NCBI GenBank assembly: GCA_903904765.1
Contig: CAIVEA010000719.1
Location: forward strand, 1-7,377
DNA: 7,377 nt
Direction: 5' to 3'
Source of the DNA: an uncultured Chloroflexota bacterium
GTDB lineage: Bacteria > Chloroflexota > Anaerolineae > Aggregatilineales > Phototrophicaceae
Shown: positions 1-6,657 of the stretch, in pieces
Layout of the letters: each line of letters opens with the position of its first letter
Numbering within the stretch: the first letter of the stretch is position 1
Translations under genes and position numbers: made by a program
The notes under the pieces: model-generated
The model's input: the letters and a program-made list of their open reading frames with translations, nothing else
What the model was told of the DNA's origin: nothing
The model's database searches: none

Positions 1-1819
1 ACAGCCCATGCGTGTGAACCCCCATCTGACACAAACTTTGCCACACCGGATCCCAGTACTGCACAGGATGCTCCACTCCCGCTGCATCCCGGTACTTATA
101 TTCTTCCACCGTGAAATCCACCAAGCCGAAGCGGGAACGTTCCTCGCTGCTGGGATGCGGCGGCGACGAGCCAATCACCAGCACATGCTTAGCCGCTGCC
201 GTTCGCCAATTCAAGCGGCTCAACTCCCACAATCCAAACTCCAGCGAACCCGCATAGCCTTTGCCCCGGAAATCCCTCGGACGCAGCGCCGCCATGAACT
301 CCCGCGCCAGATCAGGCGAATCCAGTTCCAGCAATTCGCTGCGGAAAGGCATGTTCCAGCCTGCCCTGCCTCCGGGGTGGTCGGGATGTTCACCATACAC
401 GCACACCGCCCCCCGCACATCATAATCGTTCCGGGTCAGCCCCTCGAAAAGTGCTGCCGCGAATGCCTGTGCCTGCTGCAAATCCGGTGCCGCCAGTGCC
501 CCATCCACCAGTAGTGCCACGTCCAGCGGTTTGTGCAGCGTGAGGTGCTGCTCAAACTCGCAGTCCGCAAGTGTGAGGTTATCCACTTTTTTCAGCCTGC
601 CGGGATAAATGTCCATGCTGGCGCTCTCATCCACTGACGGCGGGTGCACATAAAAGCGGAAAGGCTGGCTCTCAGCCTCGAACCATGCCGAAAACACGAT
701 CTGATCATCATACAGCAGTACGCCGCAGCAATCGCCATCATGCCGCCCCAGATACAGATCATCCGTCAAGAACAACCACCCGCCATTATACTCGTGCGCC
801 TTCAACGGAAGACGGGTATCCAGTAGCCGCCCCTCGGCATAGTCGGCGACTACTACCGCATAGCGATCCGCCTCCAGCGGCGAAGCGGTCAGCGGCGGAG
901 TCTTGCTCACGACCTGCTGAATCTGCCGCAGTTCTTCCAGCACCGCCGAAGCGGTGGGACGGCGGCCAGAGTCCCGGCTGAGCATCCGTTGCAAAAGGCC
1001 GTTCAGCCGCGCCCGGTGCTGTGGCGGCATCGCCAATTGCAGCGGTTGATACTTCCACTTCGACCACAGGTCGCCCAGATAGCGCCCGTAATCGTACAGC
1101 GTGACCGAAGAACCGTATAACTGTCCGTAGGTTTCGACGGCCTCTTTCAACTGCGGGAAGTAGTGCTGGCCGCTAAACAAAAAGTGCAGTACCGCACCAA
1201 GCGAATAAATGTCGGCTGTTGTCCCTTGCTCCGGCACAGCACCAAACTGCTCCGGCGCGAGATACAAAATCGTCCCGCCCTGCTGCCGTTCATCGTCTGT
1301 CGCTTCCAGAATGTCCCACGACAGCCCGAAATCAATAATGACCGGAATTTTCTCGTCCTTGAGCATAATGTTGCGCGGGGTAATATCACCATGCGCCACA
1401 CGCTGATGGATGCGTTGCACCCCTTCGGTGATGCCAATGGCGAGCGATAGCAGTTCATCAAGGGGAAGATCGGGACGCGATAGGCGAAACGTTTCCAGAT
1501 TATCACCGTCAATCCACTCCATCACCAGAAAGTCGAGACCGGTGTCCGGGTCGCCTTCCACGCGGTCATAGACCACCACCACGTTCGCGCTCCTGACGGC
1601 CTCCAGCGCCAGTGTTTCGGTACGGAATTGGCTGCGCCAGCGGTCATCCTGTGCATACTTGCGCCGCAGCACCTTCACAGCCACGCGGCGGCCTGCCACG
1701 CGCCGATCAACCGCCTGATAAATGTGCGCGAATCCGCCGGTATGACGCGGCTCGCCCTCGATCATATACCGCCCGAGAATTACCGAACCGCTGAGAGTTG
1801 CAGGGTCAATCATCGTCAT
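1..1819 (-). CDS. Serine/threonine protein kinase with degenerate vWA-like C-terminal region (partial, C-terminus outside window)
   Basis: The reverse frame is open from ATG at 1819 to the window edge, giving 606 codons with no stop, so the C-terminus is missing. Residues about 17-300 form a Hanks-type kinase fold: glycine-rich loop around 22-36, VAVK with Lys49, a candidate helix-C Glu68 or Glu73, catalytic loop HGDITPRN (Asp145, Asn150), DFG at 163-165, APE at 188-190, DIYSLG with Asp203, and Arg287. The loop is non-RD (Gly144) and the usual catalytic-loop Lys is Thr147. Residues about 318-430 are a beta-rich region I do not recognise. Residues about 432 onward resemble a von Willebrand A domain: strand DVALLVDG, a helix, then HVLVIGSSPPHP at 545-556. 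The metal site DxSxS reads DGALA. No transmembrane segment is seen, so it is probably cytosolic. GGGAAG lies five bases before the 1819 start; ATG 1813 is a possible alternative. Kinase identity is firm; substrate and role are unknown. Confidence 0.93.
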   Translation of the reverse strand, partial: MTMIDPATLSGSVILGRYMIEGEPRHTGGFAHIYQAVDRRVAGRRVAVKVLRRKYAQDDRWRSQFRTETLALEAVRSANVVVVYDRVEGDPDTGLDFLVMEWIDGDNLETFRLSRPDLPLDELLSLAIGITEGVQRIHQRVAHGDITPRNIMLKDEKIPVIIDFGLSWDILEATDDERQQGGTILYLAPEQFGAVPEQGTTADIYSLGAVLHFLFSGQHYFPQLKEAVETYGQLYGSSVTLYDYGRYLGDLWSKWKYQPLQLAMPPQHRARLNGLLQRMLSRDSGRRPTASAVLEELRQIQQVVSKTPPLTASPLEADRYAVVVADYAEGRLLDTRLPLKAHEYNGGWLFLTDDLYLGRHDGDCCGVLLYDDQIVFSAWFEAESQPFRFYVHPPSVDESASMDIYPGRLKKVDNLTLADCEFEQHLTLHKPLDVALLVDGALAAPDLQQAQAFAAALFEGLTRNDYDVRGAVCVYGEHPDHPGGRAGWNMPFRSELLELDSPDLAREFMAALRPRDFRGKGYAGSLEFGLWELSRLNWRTAAAKHVLVIGSSPPHPSSEERSRFGLVDFTVEEYKYRDAAGVEHPVQYWDPVWQSLCQMGVHTHGL

Positions 1820-2030
1820 GATCGCTTCCCAGAAAGAACTGTGCAGTCGCCAAAAAAATGCTTTTCAATCGTGTATAGCTCATCCAACAAACATATAGAC
1901 TGCTGACTTAAAAAGGATACCGCAGATCGCACAAACCATAAATGGCAACCACAGAATTTGAGTACTGGCTACTATGTCCCACTCGCGCAAACAAGACAAA
2001 TGTTCTATACTTGCACCATGAAAGACGCAA

Positions 2031-2087
2031 GGGTTCACAGATGTCCGACACACAACCCGCCGGTTATTTCGCGGGAGCAGGCAGCGG
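2031..2087 (+). repeat. Direct repeat, copy 1: truncated duplicate of the hydrolase gene start
   Basis: These 57 bases match 4501-4557 at 55 positions; the differences are at 2039 (a versus g) and 2076 (a versus c). The copy includes part of the Shine-Dalgarno stretch, the ATG (2041) and the first 15 to 16 codons (MSDTQPAGYFAGAGSG). Similarity then stops, so it is a 5' fragment of the dienelactone-hydrolase-family gene. It retains AAGGG seven bases before the ATG, and the frame continues as unrelated sequence to a stop at 2259 (72 residues), so it could still be translated. Both copies contain a small inverted repeat, CCCGC/GCGGG (2056-2060 and 2071-2075). Confidence 0.93.
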
Positions 2088-2149
2088 CTCTACCGCAGGC
2101 AATAGGGTAAACACACATCATGTCGCTCACTATTCAGGCGAACAGGAAG

Positions 2150-2158
2150 TGATAAAAT
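2150..2158 (+). promoter_or_regulatory. Candidate extended -10 promoter for the membrane-protein gene
   Basis: TGATAAAAT fits an extended -10 (TGn followed by TAAAAT, five of six matches to TATAAT). No convincing -35 lies 15 to 18 bases upstream, which extended -10 promoters can tolerate. Transcription from here would give a leader of roughly 115 bases before ATG 2282. This is a pattern match only. Confidence 0.3.
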
Positions 2159-2281
2159 CCCCATTCATCACCCGATCCTGTCAAAGCGGATTGAGGATGC
2201 AGCCTCCGGAATCGCGCAATTCATCAGCGTTCGGCATCATTATTTTCCCGGCGCATTGATCCTTGTCTCCAGAAGGGGTTT

Positions 2282-4477
2282 ATGTACAACAACATGCTTG
2301 TCACTCATCGGTATGCCACAATGGTCACGATTCTTTTTGTGACTATTGCGCTTCTTTATCTGAATGCCACCCCTTCTTTTGAGTCTCCAGATGAAAGCGC
2401 CCATTTCCTGTACACCCACACATGGATTGAAACTGGCGAATTGCCAGTGATGAAATCTTATCAGGAAATGTGGCAAAGCGGGCAGCTTGCCGGACATCAC
2501 CCGCCGCTATATTACGCCCTACTCTCCCTAATATTGCGTCTGACCGAACGCAATGATCTGACCGACTACTTCATCAACAATCCTTTTGCCTCCATCGGAA
2601 CGGTGACTCTCAACAATCAGAATGTCTTTCTGCACATGATGACTCATACGGGCGATACTGGAATCGCAATTACACTCGGACGGCTGGTCAGCATCACGCT
2701 GGGGGTGGCAACCCTATGGTTTTTATACGGGAGTGCTTACCTCATTACAACCGATCCGACATTCAGCGCCTGCGTGATGCTATTGACCAGTTCGATACCC
2801 ACATTTATTTTTATCAGCGCCGCAATAAACAATGACAATCTGGCAACGGCTCTCTTCTCCGCTGGCATCCTGTGGCTGGTGCGGGTTGTGCAGCAGCGAA
2901 CACTCACAACCTCAAGCGCCGTCCTCATTGGTGTGATTTTGGGGGGACTGGCGCTGACGAAACTCAACACAATCATGATGTTTGGTCTGGTGGGCGGCAC
3001 GCTGTTCATCGGCCTGCTTTTCAAGCGTTTTACCCTGCGGAGTGTGGTGATGACACTGCTACTGGCCGGCGGCATCAGCATGGCGCTGGCCGGTTGGTGG
3101 TATGTACGCAACTGGCAACTTTATGGAGACCCGCTGGCATTGGCCGCCACCCAGCGTATTTGGGGCCGCGGACAACCGCCAACCGAATGGAGCGCAATCC
3201 TGTTTGAAGCCAAAGGCGTATGGGAGTCGTTCTGGTTGGTTCTGGGCTGGTTCAATATTCGGGGTAACGACTGGTTTTATAGCTACGTCGCGGTGGTCGT
3301 TGGTTTTGGCGGTCTTGGCGTGCTGGTGCAAACCTATCGTGACCGTTTGTTTCGCCAGTACGTCGCCTTGTTTGGCGCAATTATCCTGCTACTGGTGATT
3401 GGATTGGCGATCACCACGCGCCAGATCAACGTTTCTCAAGGGCGCATTCTGTTCCCCGGATTGGCGGCTGTCACGATTCTACTGGTAAGTGGCTGGCGAA
3501 CGCTGTTAGGGCGGCGCTGGTACTGGCTACCCATCATCCCATTCTTTGCTATCTCAGTTGCCACACCTTTTATCTATATTGAACCCGCGTTTCGCTTTCC
3601 ACAACCTGTCATGTCTCTGCCGGAGAATGCCACACCGGTGATAGCTCGCGCAGATGGTTTGGAACTGCTCGGTTATCGCTTTACGCCCCGCATCAGCCAA
3701 CAGGGACCGATCACTGTTGATCTGTACATACGAGGTGCGAACCCTGCCAATCCCACGCTGTTCATCAAGCTGATAGACCCGGTAACTCAAGTTCCGATCG
3801 GTGGTGTTGATCTGTACCCGGGCATGACATACACCAACCAGTTTGATCCGATGACGATTTATCAGGTATCAGCCACTTTCATTGTAGATGATGCCCGCAT
3901 AACGGATTATTTTTCCAGACGACTGAATCTGATCTTCGGCTGGCGATACTATGATGTGGATCATCCTGAAAACGCAAATCTGCTCGTCTGGCAGGATGCC
4001 AACGGGACACCCCTGACAACCCTGATGCTGCCCGGGCCGGTTTATATTCAGCCCGATTACGTCCCACCAGAAGCTAAGATTTCTACGACGATTCGATTTG
4101 GCAATGCCATTCAGTTGACTGGCTATTCCGTGACTCCGATCCAACATGAACTGCATATTGCAACCAACTGGTTAAGTACCAATCGCCCCGATCAGGACTG
4201 GGTAATTTCAATCGGCCTGTTGAATGGGCAAAATGAATTGGTTGCACAGGCCGATGGTGACCCGGCCTATTTCCCGACCCGCTACTGGGAAACAGGGTTA
4301 GCTCATCGGGATGAACGGACGATCGTCCTACCGGATGAACTCCCCGCTGGCAGTTATCGCCTGTATATCACACTCTACAATCGGGAAAGCAATGCAAATC
4401 TGCCCGTGTTTGGCGCGGATGTCGAACCCGGTGCAACACGGTTTTTCTTGCCCGAACCGATCATCATTGACGGCTGA
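2282..4477 (+). CDS. Multi-pass membrane protein, GT39/DUF2142-like (GT-C type), with two C-terminal beta-sandwich domains
   Basis: The 731-residue protein has a first membrane segment at about 13-28, then an outer loop with PDESAH (36-41) and GHHPPLYY (71-78). Further hydrophobic segments lie around 129-156, 160-180, 186-203, 211-248, 254-273, 312-350, 358-377, 391-405 and 414-432. The early Asp-Glu pair, NNDN (183-186), YVRNWQLYGDP (274-284) and SQGRILFP (385-392) are typical of GT39/DUF2142-like proteins, which are thought to move sugars from polyprenyl-phosphate donors on the outer face of the membrane. Residues about 455-585 and 595-725 look like two related beta-sandwich domains: LLGYRFTP is echoed by LTGYSVTP, and the second has PAYFPTRYWETG and LPAGSYRLYITLYN. 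AGAAGGGG lies three bases before ATG 2282, which is short spacing; ATG 2294 is an alternative. GC is lower than in the downstream gene. The hydrolase gene starts 33 bases after the stop. Family is fairly secure; acceptor and donor are unknown. Confidence 0.85.
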   Translation: MYNNMLVTHRYATMVTILFVTIALLYLNATPSFESPDESAHFLYTHTWIETGELPVMKSYQEMWQSGQLAGHHPPLYYALLSLILRLTERNDLTDYFINNPFASIGTVTLNNQNVFLHMMTHTGDTGIAITLGRLVSITLGVATLWFLYGSAYLITTDPTFSACVMLLTSSIPTFIFISAAINNDNLATALFSAGILWLVRVVQQRTLTTSSAVLIGVILGGLALTKLNTIMMFGLVGGTLFIGLLFKRFTLRSVVMTLLLAGGISMALAGWWYVRNWQLYGDPLALAATQRIWGRGQPPTEWSAILFEAKGVWESFWLVLGWFNIRGNDWFYSYVAVVVGFGGLGVLVQTYRDRLFRQYVALFGAIILLLVIGLAITTRQINVSQGRILFPGLAAVTILLVSGWRTLLGRRWYWLPIIPFFAISVATPFIYIEPAFRFPQPVMSLPENATPVIARADGLELLGYRFTPRISQQGPITVDLYIRGANPANPTLFIKLIDPVTQVPIGGVDLYPGMTYTNQFDPMTIYQVSATFIVDDARITDYFSRRLNLIFGWRYYDVDHPENANLLVWQDANGTPLTTLMLPGPVYIQPDYVPPEAKISTTIRFGNAIQLTGYSVTPIQHELHIATNWLSTNRPDQDWVISIGLLNGQNELVAQADGDPAYFPTRYWETGLAHRDERTIVLPDELPAGSYRLYITLYNRESNANLPVFGADVEPGATRFFLPEPIIIDG

Positions 4478-4500
4478 TTTTTGATTAAGCTCACCGAAAG

Positions 4501-4557
4501 GGGTTCACGGATGTCCGACACACAACCCGCCGGTTATTTCGCGGGCGCAGGCAGCGG
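4501..4557 (+). repeat. Direct repeat, copy 2: start region of the intact hydrolase gene
   Basis: This is the partner of 2031-2087, with 55 of 57 bases identical. Here the sequence continues into a complete, well-formed hydrolase gene, so this is the intact copy. The two copies bracket about 2.4 kb holding the membrane-protein gene. Only a few bases beyond each end can be aligned, and only with gaps. Confidence 0.93.
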
Positions 4558-5152
4558 TGTACTGGTGCTACACGCATGGTGGGGACTGAACGACACCCTC
4601 CGCGCCATCTGTGACGAGTTGGCTGCACAGGGATTCGCAGCCTTCGCGCCCGATCTGTACGGCGGCAGCGTCACCGACCAGATTGCCGAAGCTGAGAAAC
4701 TCGCTGCTGCGCTGGACGCACATGCCGACCAAGCCCGCGCTGCTGTGCTGACCGCCGCTGCATTCCTTCAGGTGCGAAGCAGCACACCACAGGCCGGCCT
4801 CGCCGTGAGGGGCTTCTCGCTGGGGGCGGCCTACGCGCTCGACCTATCCGCACGTGCGCCGGAGCGCGTGCATTCAGTGGTCACGTTCTACGGTACAGGC
4901 GGGGCGGATTTCGGGCGGGCGAAAGCCGAATACCTGTGCCATTACGCCGAACAAGACAAGTACGAGCCGCCCGACAACGCCGCATGGCTAAAGAACGCGC
5001 TGCACACCGCAGGCCGTCCCGCCACTTTCCACCACTACCCCGGAACCGGTCACTGGTTTATGGAACCGGATCGGACACAAGCCTACCACCCCGCCGCTGC
5101 TACGCTGGCGTGGGAACGCACGCTGGCTTTCCTGCGCCGTGCTGGACGCTAA
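4511..5152 (+). CDS. Dienelactone hydrolase family protein (alpha/beta hydrolase)
   Basis: The 213-residue product has the size and motif order of the dienelactone hydrolase family. It shows strand VLVLHAWWGLND (17-28), AFAPDLYGG (44-52), a nucleophile elbow GFSLG with Ser103, an acid at Asp149 (YAEQD) and His181 in YPGTGHWF, giving a Ser-Asp-His triad. Classical dienelactone hydrolase has Cys in the elbow, so this is the serine variant and its substrate cannot be named. It is probably a cytosolic esterase or lactonase; no signal peptide is seen. I chose ATG 4511 because AAAGGGG lies seven bases upstream; an in-frame TTG at 4481 has no such site. It lies 33 bases after the membrane-protein gene and 13 bases before the broken gene, so co-transcription is plausible. 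Its start region is duplicated at 2031-2087. Sampled GC is high: 41/60 at 4621-4680 and 39/60 at 4741-4800. Confidence 0.92.
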   Translation: MSDTQPAGYFAGAGSGVLVLHAWWGLNDTLRAICDELAAQGFAAFAPDLYGGSVTDQIAEAEKLAAALDAHADQARAAVLTAAAFLQVRSSTPQAGLAVRGFSLGAAYALDLSARAPERVHSVVTFYGTGGADFGRAKAEYLCHYAEQDKYEPPDNAAWLKNALHTAGRPATFHHYPGTGHWFMEPDRTQAYHPAAATLAWERTLAFLRRAGR

Positions 5153-5169
5153 AAGGAAGCAGTCTATGA
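5149..5169 (+). promoter_or_regulatory. Ribosome binding site and leader of the broken gene, shared with 5862-5882
   Basis: The leader reads CTAAAAGGAA, one base, CAGTC, T, then ATGA. It overlaps the TAA stop of the hydrolase gene (5150-5152). AAAAGGA is a good Shine-Dalgarno match and sets the start at 5166. The leader of the DHFR-like gene is nearly the same, differing by one or two short indels. Confidence 0.6.
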
Positions 5170-5844
5170 CTCATCCACTTCAGGTCGCTATCGAAGTCGG
5201 TCCCAAAGGAAAAAAAGTGGTAGCGGTGGCACCAGATTGACCCGGACTAGAACGGGGTGCAAAAACGGAGGCCGCTGCGATTGACCGATTACATACCTAT
5301 CTCCCCCGCTATGCGCTGGTAGCGAAGCTGGCCGGGATGGAAGGCGAGTTTGCAGCGATCACCACGATGGATATTGTCGAGCGTTATCCCGGCACAGGAT
5401 CAACCGACTTCTGGGGTATCTCATTTGCGTTCTCAAGCAGCGACCAGCAAGCAGTATCGAGTGAAGCATTAGAACGCGAACTGACCCTGATGCAGGCCTG
5501 CTGGACATTTTTCGACCATGTACGTTTCCGCGTGTCGGCGGAAATGCAGAAGGGGGGCACGAGGCGGCGGGCGTGATCGAGATCACATTGTCCGGCATAC
5601 GTTGGCGACGGAGATGCGGGACTGGACGCGAAAACTCGGTTTGCCCGATCTTTTCAGCGAAAATATGACCGATGAGATCATAAACACGCACCGTGCCGCC
5701 TATTGCTCTGCGATTCGGACGTTCCATACTGAAGGCAAAATGGCTCGAACTTGGCCTCTCCGCTACCTCATCCGGCATACCGCCTTTCACACGCTAGATC
5801 ACGCATGGGAAATGGAAGACAAAGACCTGACAGAAAAGTCATAG
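5166..5844 (+). pseudogene. Broken conserved hypothetical gene, DinB-like C-terminal region (nonsense codon plus frameshift)
   Basis: Translation from ATG 5166 gives 24 residues (MTHPLQVAIEVG...), then TGA at 5238-5240. The same frame continues as protein-like sequence (PGLERGAKTEAAAIDRL...VERYPGTGSTDFWGISF...) to TGA at 5574-5576. From the G run at 5552-5557 the next frame carries on with ARGGGRDRDHIVRHTL through RHTAFHTLDHAWEMEDKD to TAG at 5842-5844. Removing one G and reading the first TGA as Trp restores one frame of about 225 residues; 679 bases is 226 codons plus one base. I recall related actinobacterial and chloroflexal proteins with DWPG at the first break and KGPRGGGRD at the second, which matches both repairs. 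The HxxLDHAWE motif hints at a DinB-like helical bundle, but the function is unknown. A start at ATG 5337 or 5518 would make only fragments. It is either a recent pseudogene or a sequencing/assembly artefact. Confidence 0.82.
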
Positions 5845-5861
5845 TACAACATCATCTCAAT

Positions 5862-5882
5862 CTAAAAGGAACACAGTCATGA
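5862..5882 (+). promoter_or_regulatory. Ribosome binding site and leader of the DHFR-like gene, shared with 5149-5169
   Basis: The leader reads CTAAAAGGAA, two bases, CAGTC, then ATGA, with AAAAGGA as the Shine-Dalgarno match fixing the start at ATG 5879. Its likeness to the leader of the preceding gene is closer than expected for ribosome binding sites alone, because it includes CAGTC between the two signals. Confidence 0.6.
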
Positions 5883-6475
5883 GGAAAGTGATCGCCATCT
5901 GCCACCTGTCGCTGGATGGTGTCCTGCAAGCCCCCAGCGGGGCGCAGGAAGATACCAGCGACGGTTTCGCCTATGGGGGCTGGAGCGCCCCCTACGCCGA
6001 CGCGGCGCTGGGGAGCGTCATCCGCGCACAGATGAACATGCCGTTTGATCTGTTGTTGGGGCGCAAAACCTTCGACATCTGGGAACCCTACTGGCCACAC
6101 CATGCCGGCATCTGGCCGAGTGTCAACGCCGCCACCAAGTACGTCGCGTCCAACACACGGACTTCCGGCGACTGGCAGCCGTGCGTGTTCTTAGGCGGGG
6201 ATGTTGCGGAGAAGGTGTCCGCCCTCAAGCGCCAACCGGGGCCAGATTTGCACGTCTATGGCAGCGGTGATCTGCTCCAGACGCTCCTCAAGCATGATCT
6301 AGTGGATGCGCTGTGGCTCAAAATCTATCCGGTGACGTTGGGCACGGGAAAACGCCTGTTTGCTGCTGGCACAACCCCGACGGCGTTCACCGTGACGGAG
6401 AGCAGCATCACGGCCAAAGGTGTCTTCATCGTGAATTATGAGCGCACAGGGGCGGTCACAGCCAGCAGCGTTTGA
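5879..6475 (+). CDS. Dihydrofolate reductase family protein (RibD C-terminal domain-like)
   Basis: The 198-residue protein matches the small single-domain group usually named dihydrofolate reductase family (RibD_C). Visible features are strand [19 protein letters not shown] (1-19, with the SLDG turn at 11-14), GGW (33-35), [11 protein letters not shown] (56-66) in the usual nucleotide-binding position, ATKYVAS (85-91), [14 protein letters not shown] (124-137) and [21 protein letters not shown] (141-161), a near-perfect family signature. It probably binds NADPH and reduces a pterin-like or pyrimidine-like substrate in the cytosol. Many members have no proven activity and it should not be called folA. 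The length is full, with no lesions. It starts 34 bases after the broken gene and is preceded by AAAAGGA. It converges on the tRNA unit; no terminator with a T tract is visible on the plus strand after it. Confidence 0.92.
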   Translation: MRKVIAICHLSLDGVLQAPSGAQEDTSDGFAYGGWSAPYADAALGSVIRAQMNMPFDLLLGRKTFDIWEPYWPHHAGIWPSVNAATKYVASNTRTSGDWQPCVFLGGDVAEKVSALKRQPGPDLHVYGSGDLLQTLLKHDLVDALWLKIYPVTLGTGKRLFAAGTTPTAFTVTESSITAKGVFIVNYERTGAVTASSV

Positions 6476-6504
6476 CGGGGGGAACACACAACTTGCAGAA
6501 TGAA

Positions 6505-6532
6505 CGAAAAAGGGATACCTTTGTGGTATCCC
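6505..6532 (-). terminator. Intrinsic terminator of the tRNA-Lys transcript
   Basis: On the minus strand, GGGATACC and GGTATCCC form a perfect 8-bp stem with a five-base loop (ACAAA), followed at once by TTTTT. It begins 15 bases after the tRNA 3' end. On the plus strand the hairpin is present but not followed by T residues, so it should act mainly on minus-strand transcription. Confidence 0.9.
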
Positions 6533-6546
6533 CATTCGCTCATGAA

Positions 6547-6619
6547 TGACCCCGATAGGACTCGAACCTATAACCAATTGATTAAGAGTCAACTGCTCTG
6601 CCAATTGAGCTACGGAGCC
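6547..6619 (-). tRNA. tRNA-Lys (anticodon CTT)
   Basis: The minus strand folds into a complete 73-base cloverleaf. The acceptor is GGCTCCG with CGGGGTC (two G-T wobbles), then TA at 8-9, D stem GCTC/GAGC, anticodon stem GTTGA/TCAAT, loop CTCTTAA giving anticodon CTT, a five-base variable loop, T stem ATAGG/CCTAT with loop TTCGAGT, and discriminator A. CCA is not encoded and would be added after transcription. It reads AAG lysine codons. It sits 59 bases after fabH on the same strand, with its own promoter and terminator. Confidence 0.97.
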
Positions 6620-6629
6620 ATTGATGTGA

Positions 6630-6657
6630 ATTATAGCAAGGCGGTTTTCCCCGTCAA
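6630..6657 (-). promoter_or_regulatory. Sigma-70-type promoter of the tRNA-Lys gene
   Basis: On the minus strand, TTGACG (6657-6652) is followed after 16 bases by a perfect TATAAT (6635-6630). Transcription would start near 6623, about four bases before the mature tRNA 5' end, so the leader is very short. This is the best promoter in the window. A second TTGACT (6664-6659) is spaced 23 bases from the -10 and is probably not used. Confidence 0.85.

Larger units (their letters stand above)
1820..2281. other. Divergent intergenic region between kinase and membrane-protein genes
   Basis: These 462 bases separate two divergently transcribed genes and should carry both promoters. The only clear element is the truncated hydrolase-gene copy at 2031-2087, described separately. 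On the minus strand, TATACA (complement of 1872-1877) could be a -10 for the kinase, but I find no matching -35. On the plus strand, TATACT at 2006-2011 could be a -10 belonging to the old hydrolase promoter, also without a good -35. A 105-codon frame at 1942-2259 crosses the region, but apart from the repeat it has no protein-like features, so I do not call it a gene. No tRNA, riboswitch or strong hairpin was recognised. Confidence 0.6.

Noticed and set aside
8..514. A 168-codon plus-strand open frame at the left end
   Set aside because: It lies antisense to the kinase gene, whose frame is continuous over 606 codons with recognisable domains. The product is low-complexity Pro/His/Arg-rich sequence typical of a shadow frame.
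2056..2075. CCCGC/GCGGG inverted repeat inside the duplicated block as a regulatory hairpin
   Set aside because: The stem is only five bases with a ten-base loop, it lies within coding sequence in the intact copy, and has no T tract.
1942..2259. A 105-codon plus-strand frame in the intergenic region as a real gene
   Set aside because: Only the 57-base repeat part resembles protein. The rest lacks motifs, and the ATG at 1942 has no ribosome binding site.
4481..4510. TTG at 4481 as the hydrolase start
   Set aside because: It would add ten residues with no family counterpart and lacks a Shine-Dalgarno site, whereas ATG 4511 has AAAGGGG at good spacing.
5238..5240. TGA read as tryptophan under an alternative genetic code
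   Set aside because: TGA ends the membrane-protein gene (4475-4477), the DHFR-like gene (6473-6475) and fabH (6681-6679), and TGG is used for Trp throughout. A code change is not supported; a point mutation or sequence error is simpler.
6547..6619. tRNA-Lys as the attachment site of an integrated element
   Set aside because: No integrase gene is present and I see no second copy of the tRNA 3' end in the window.
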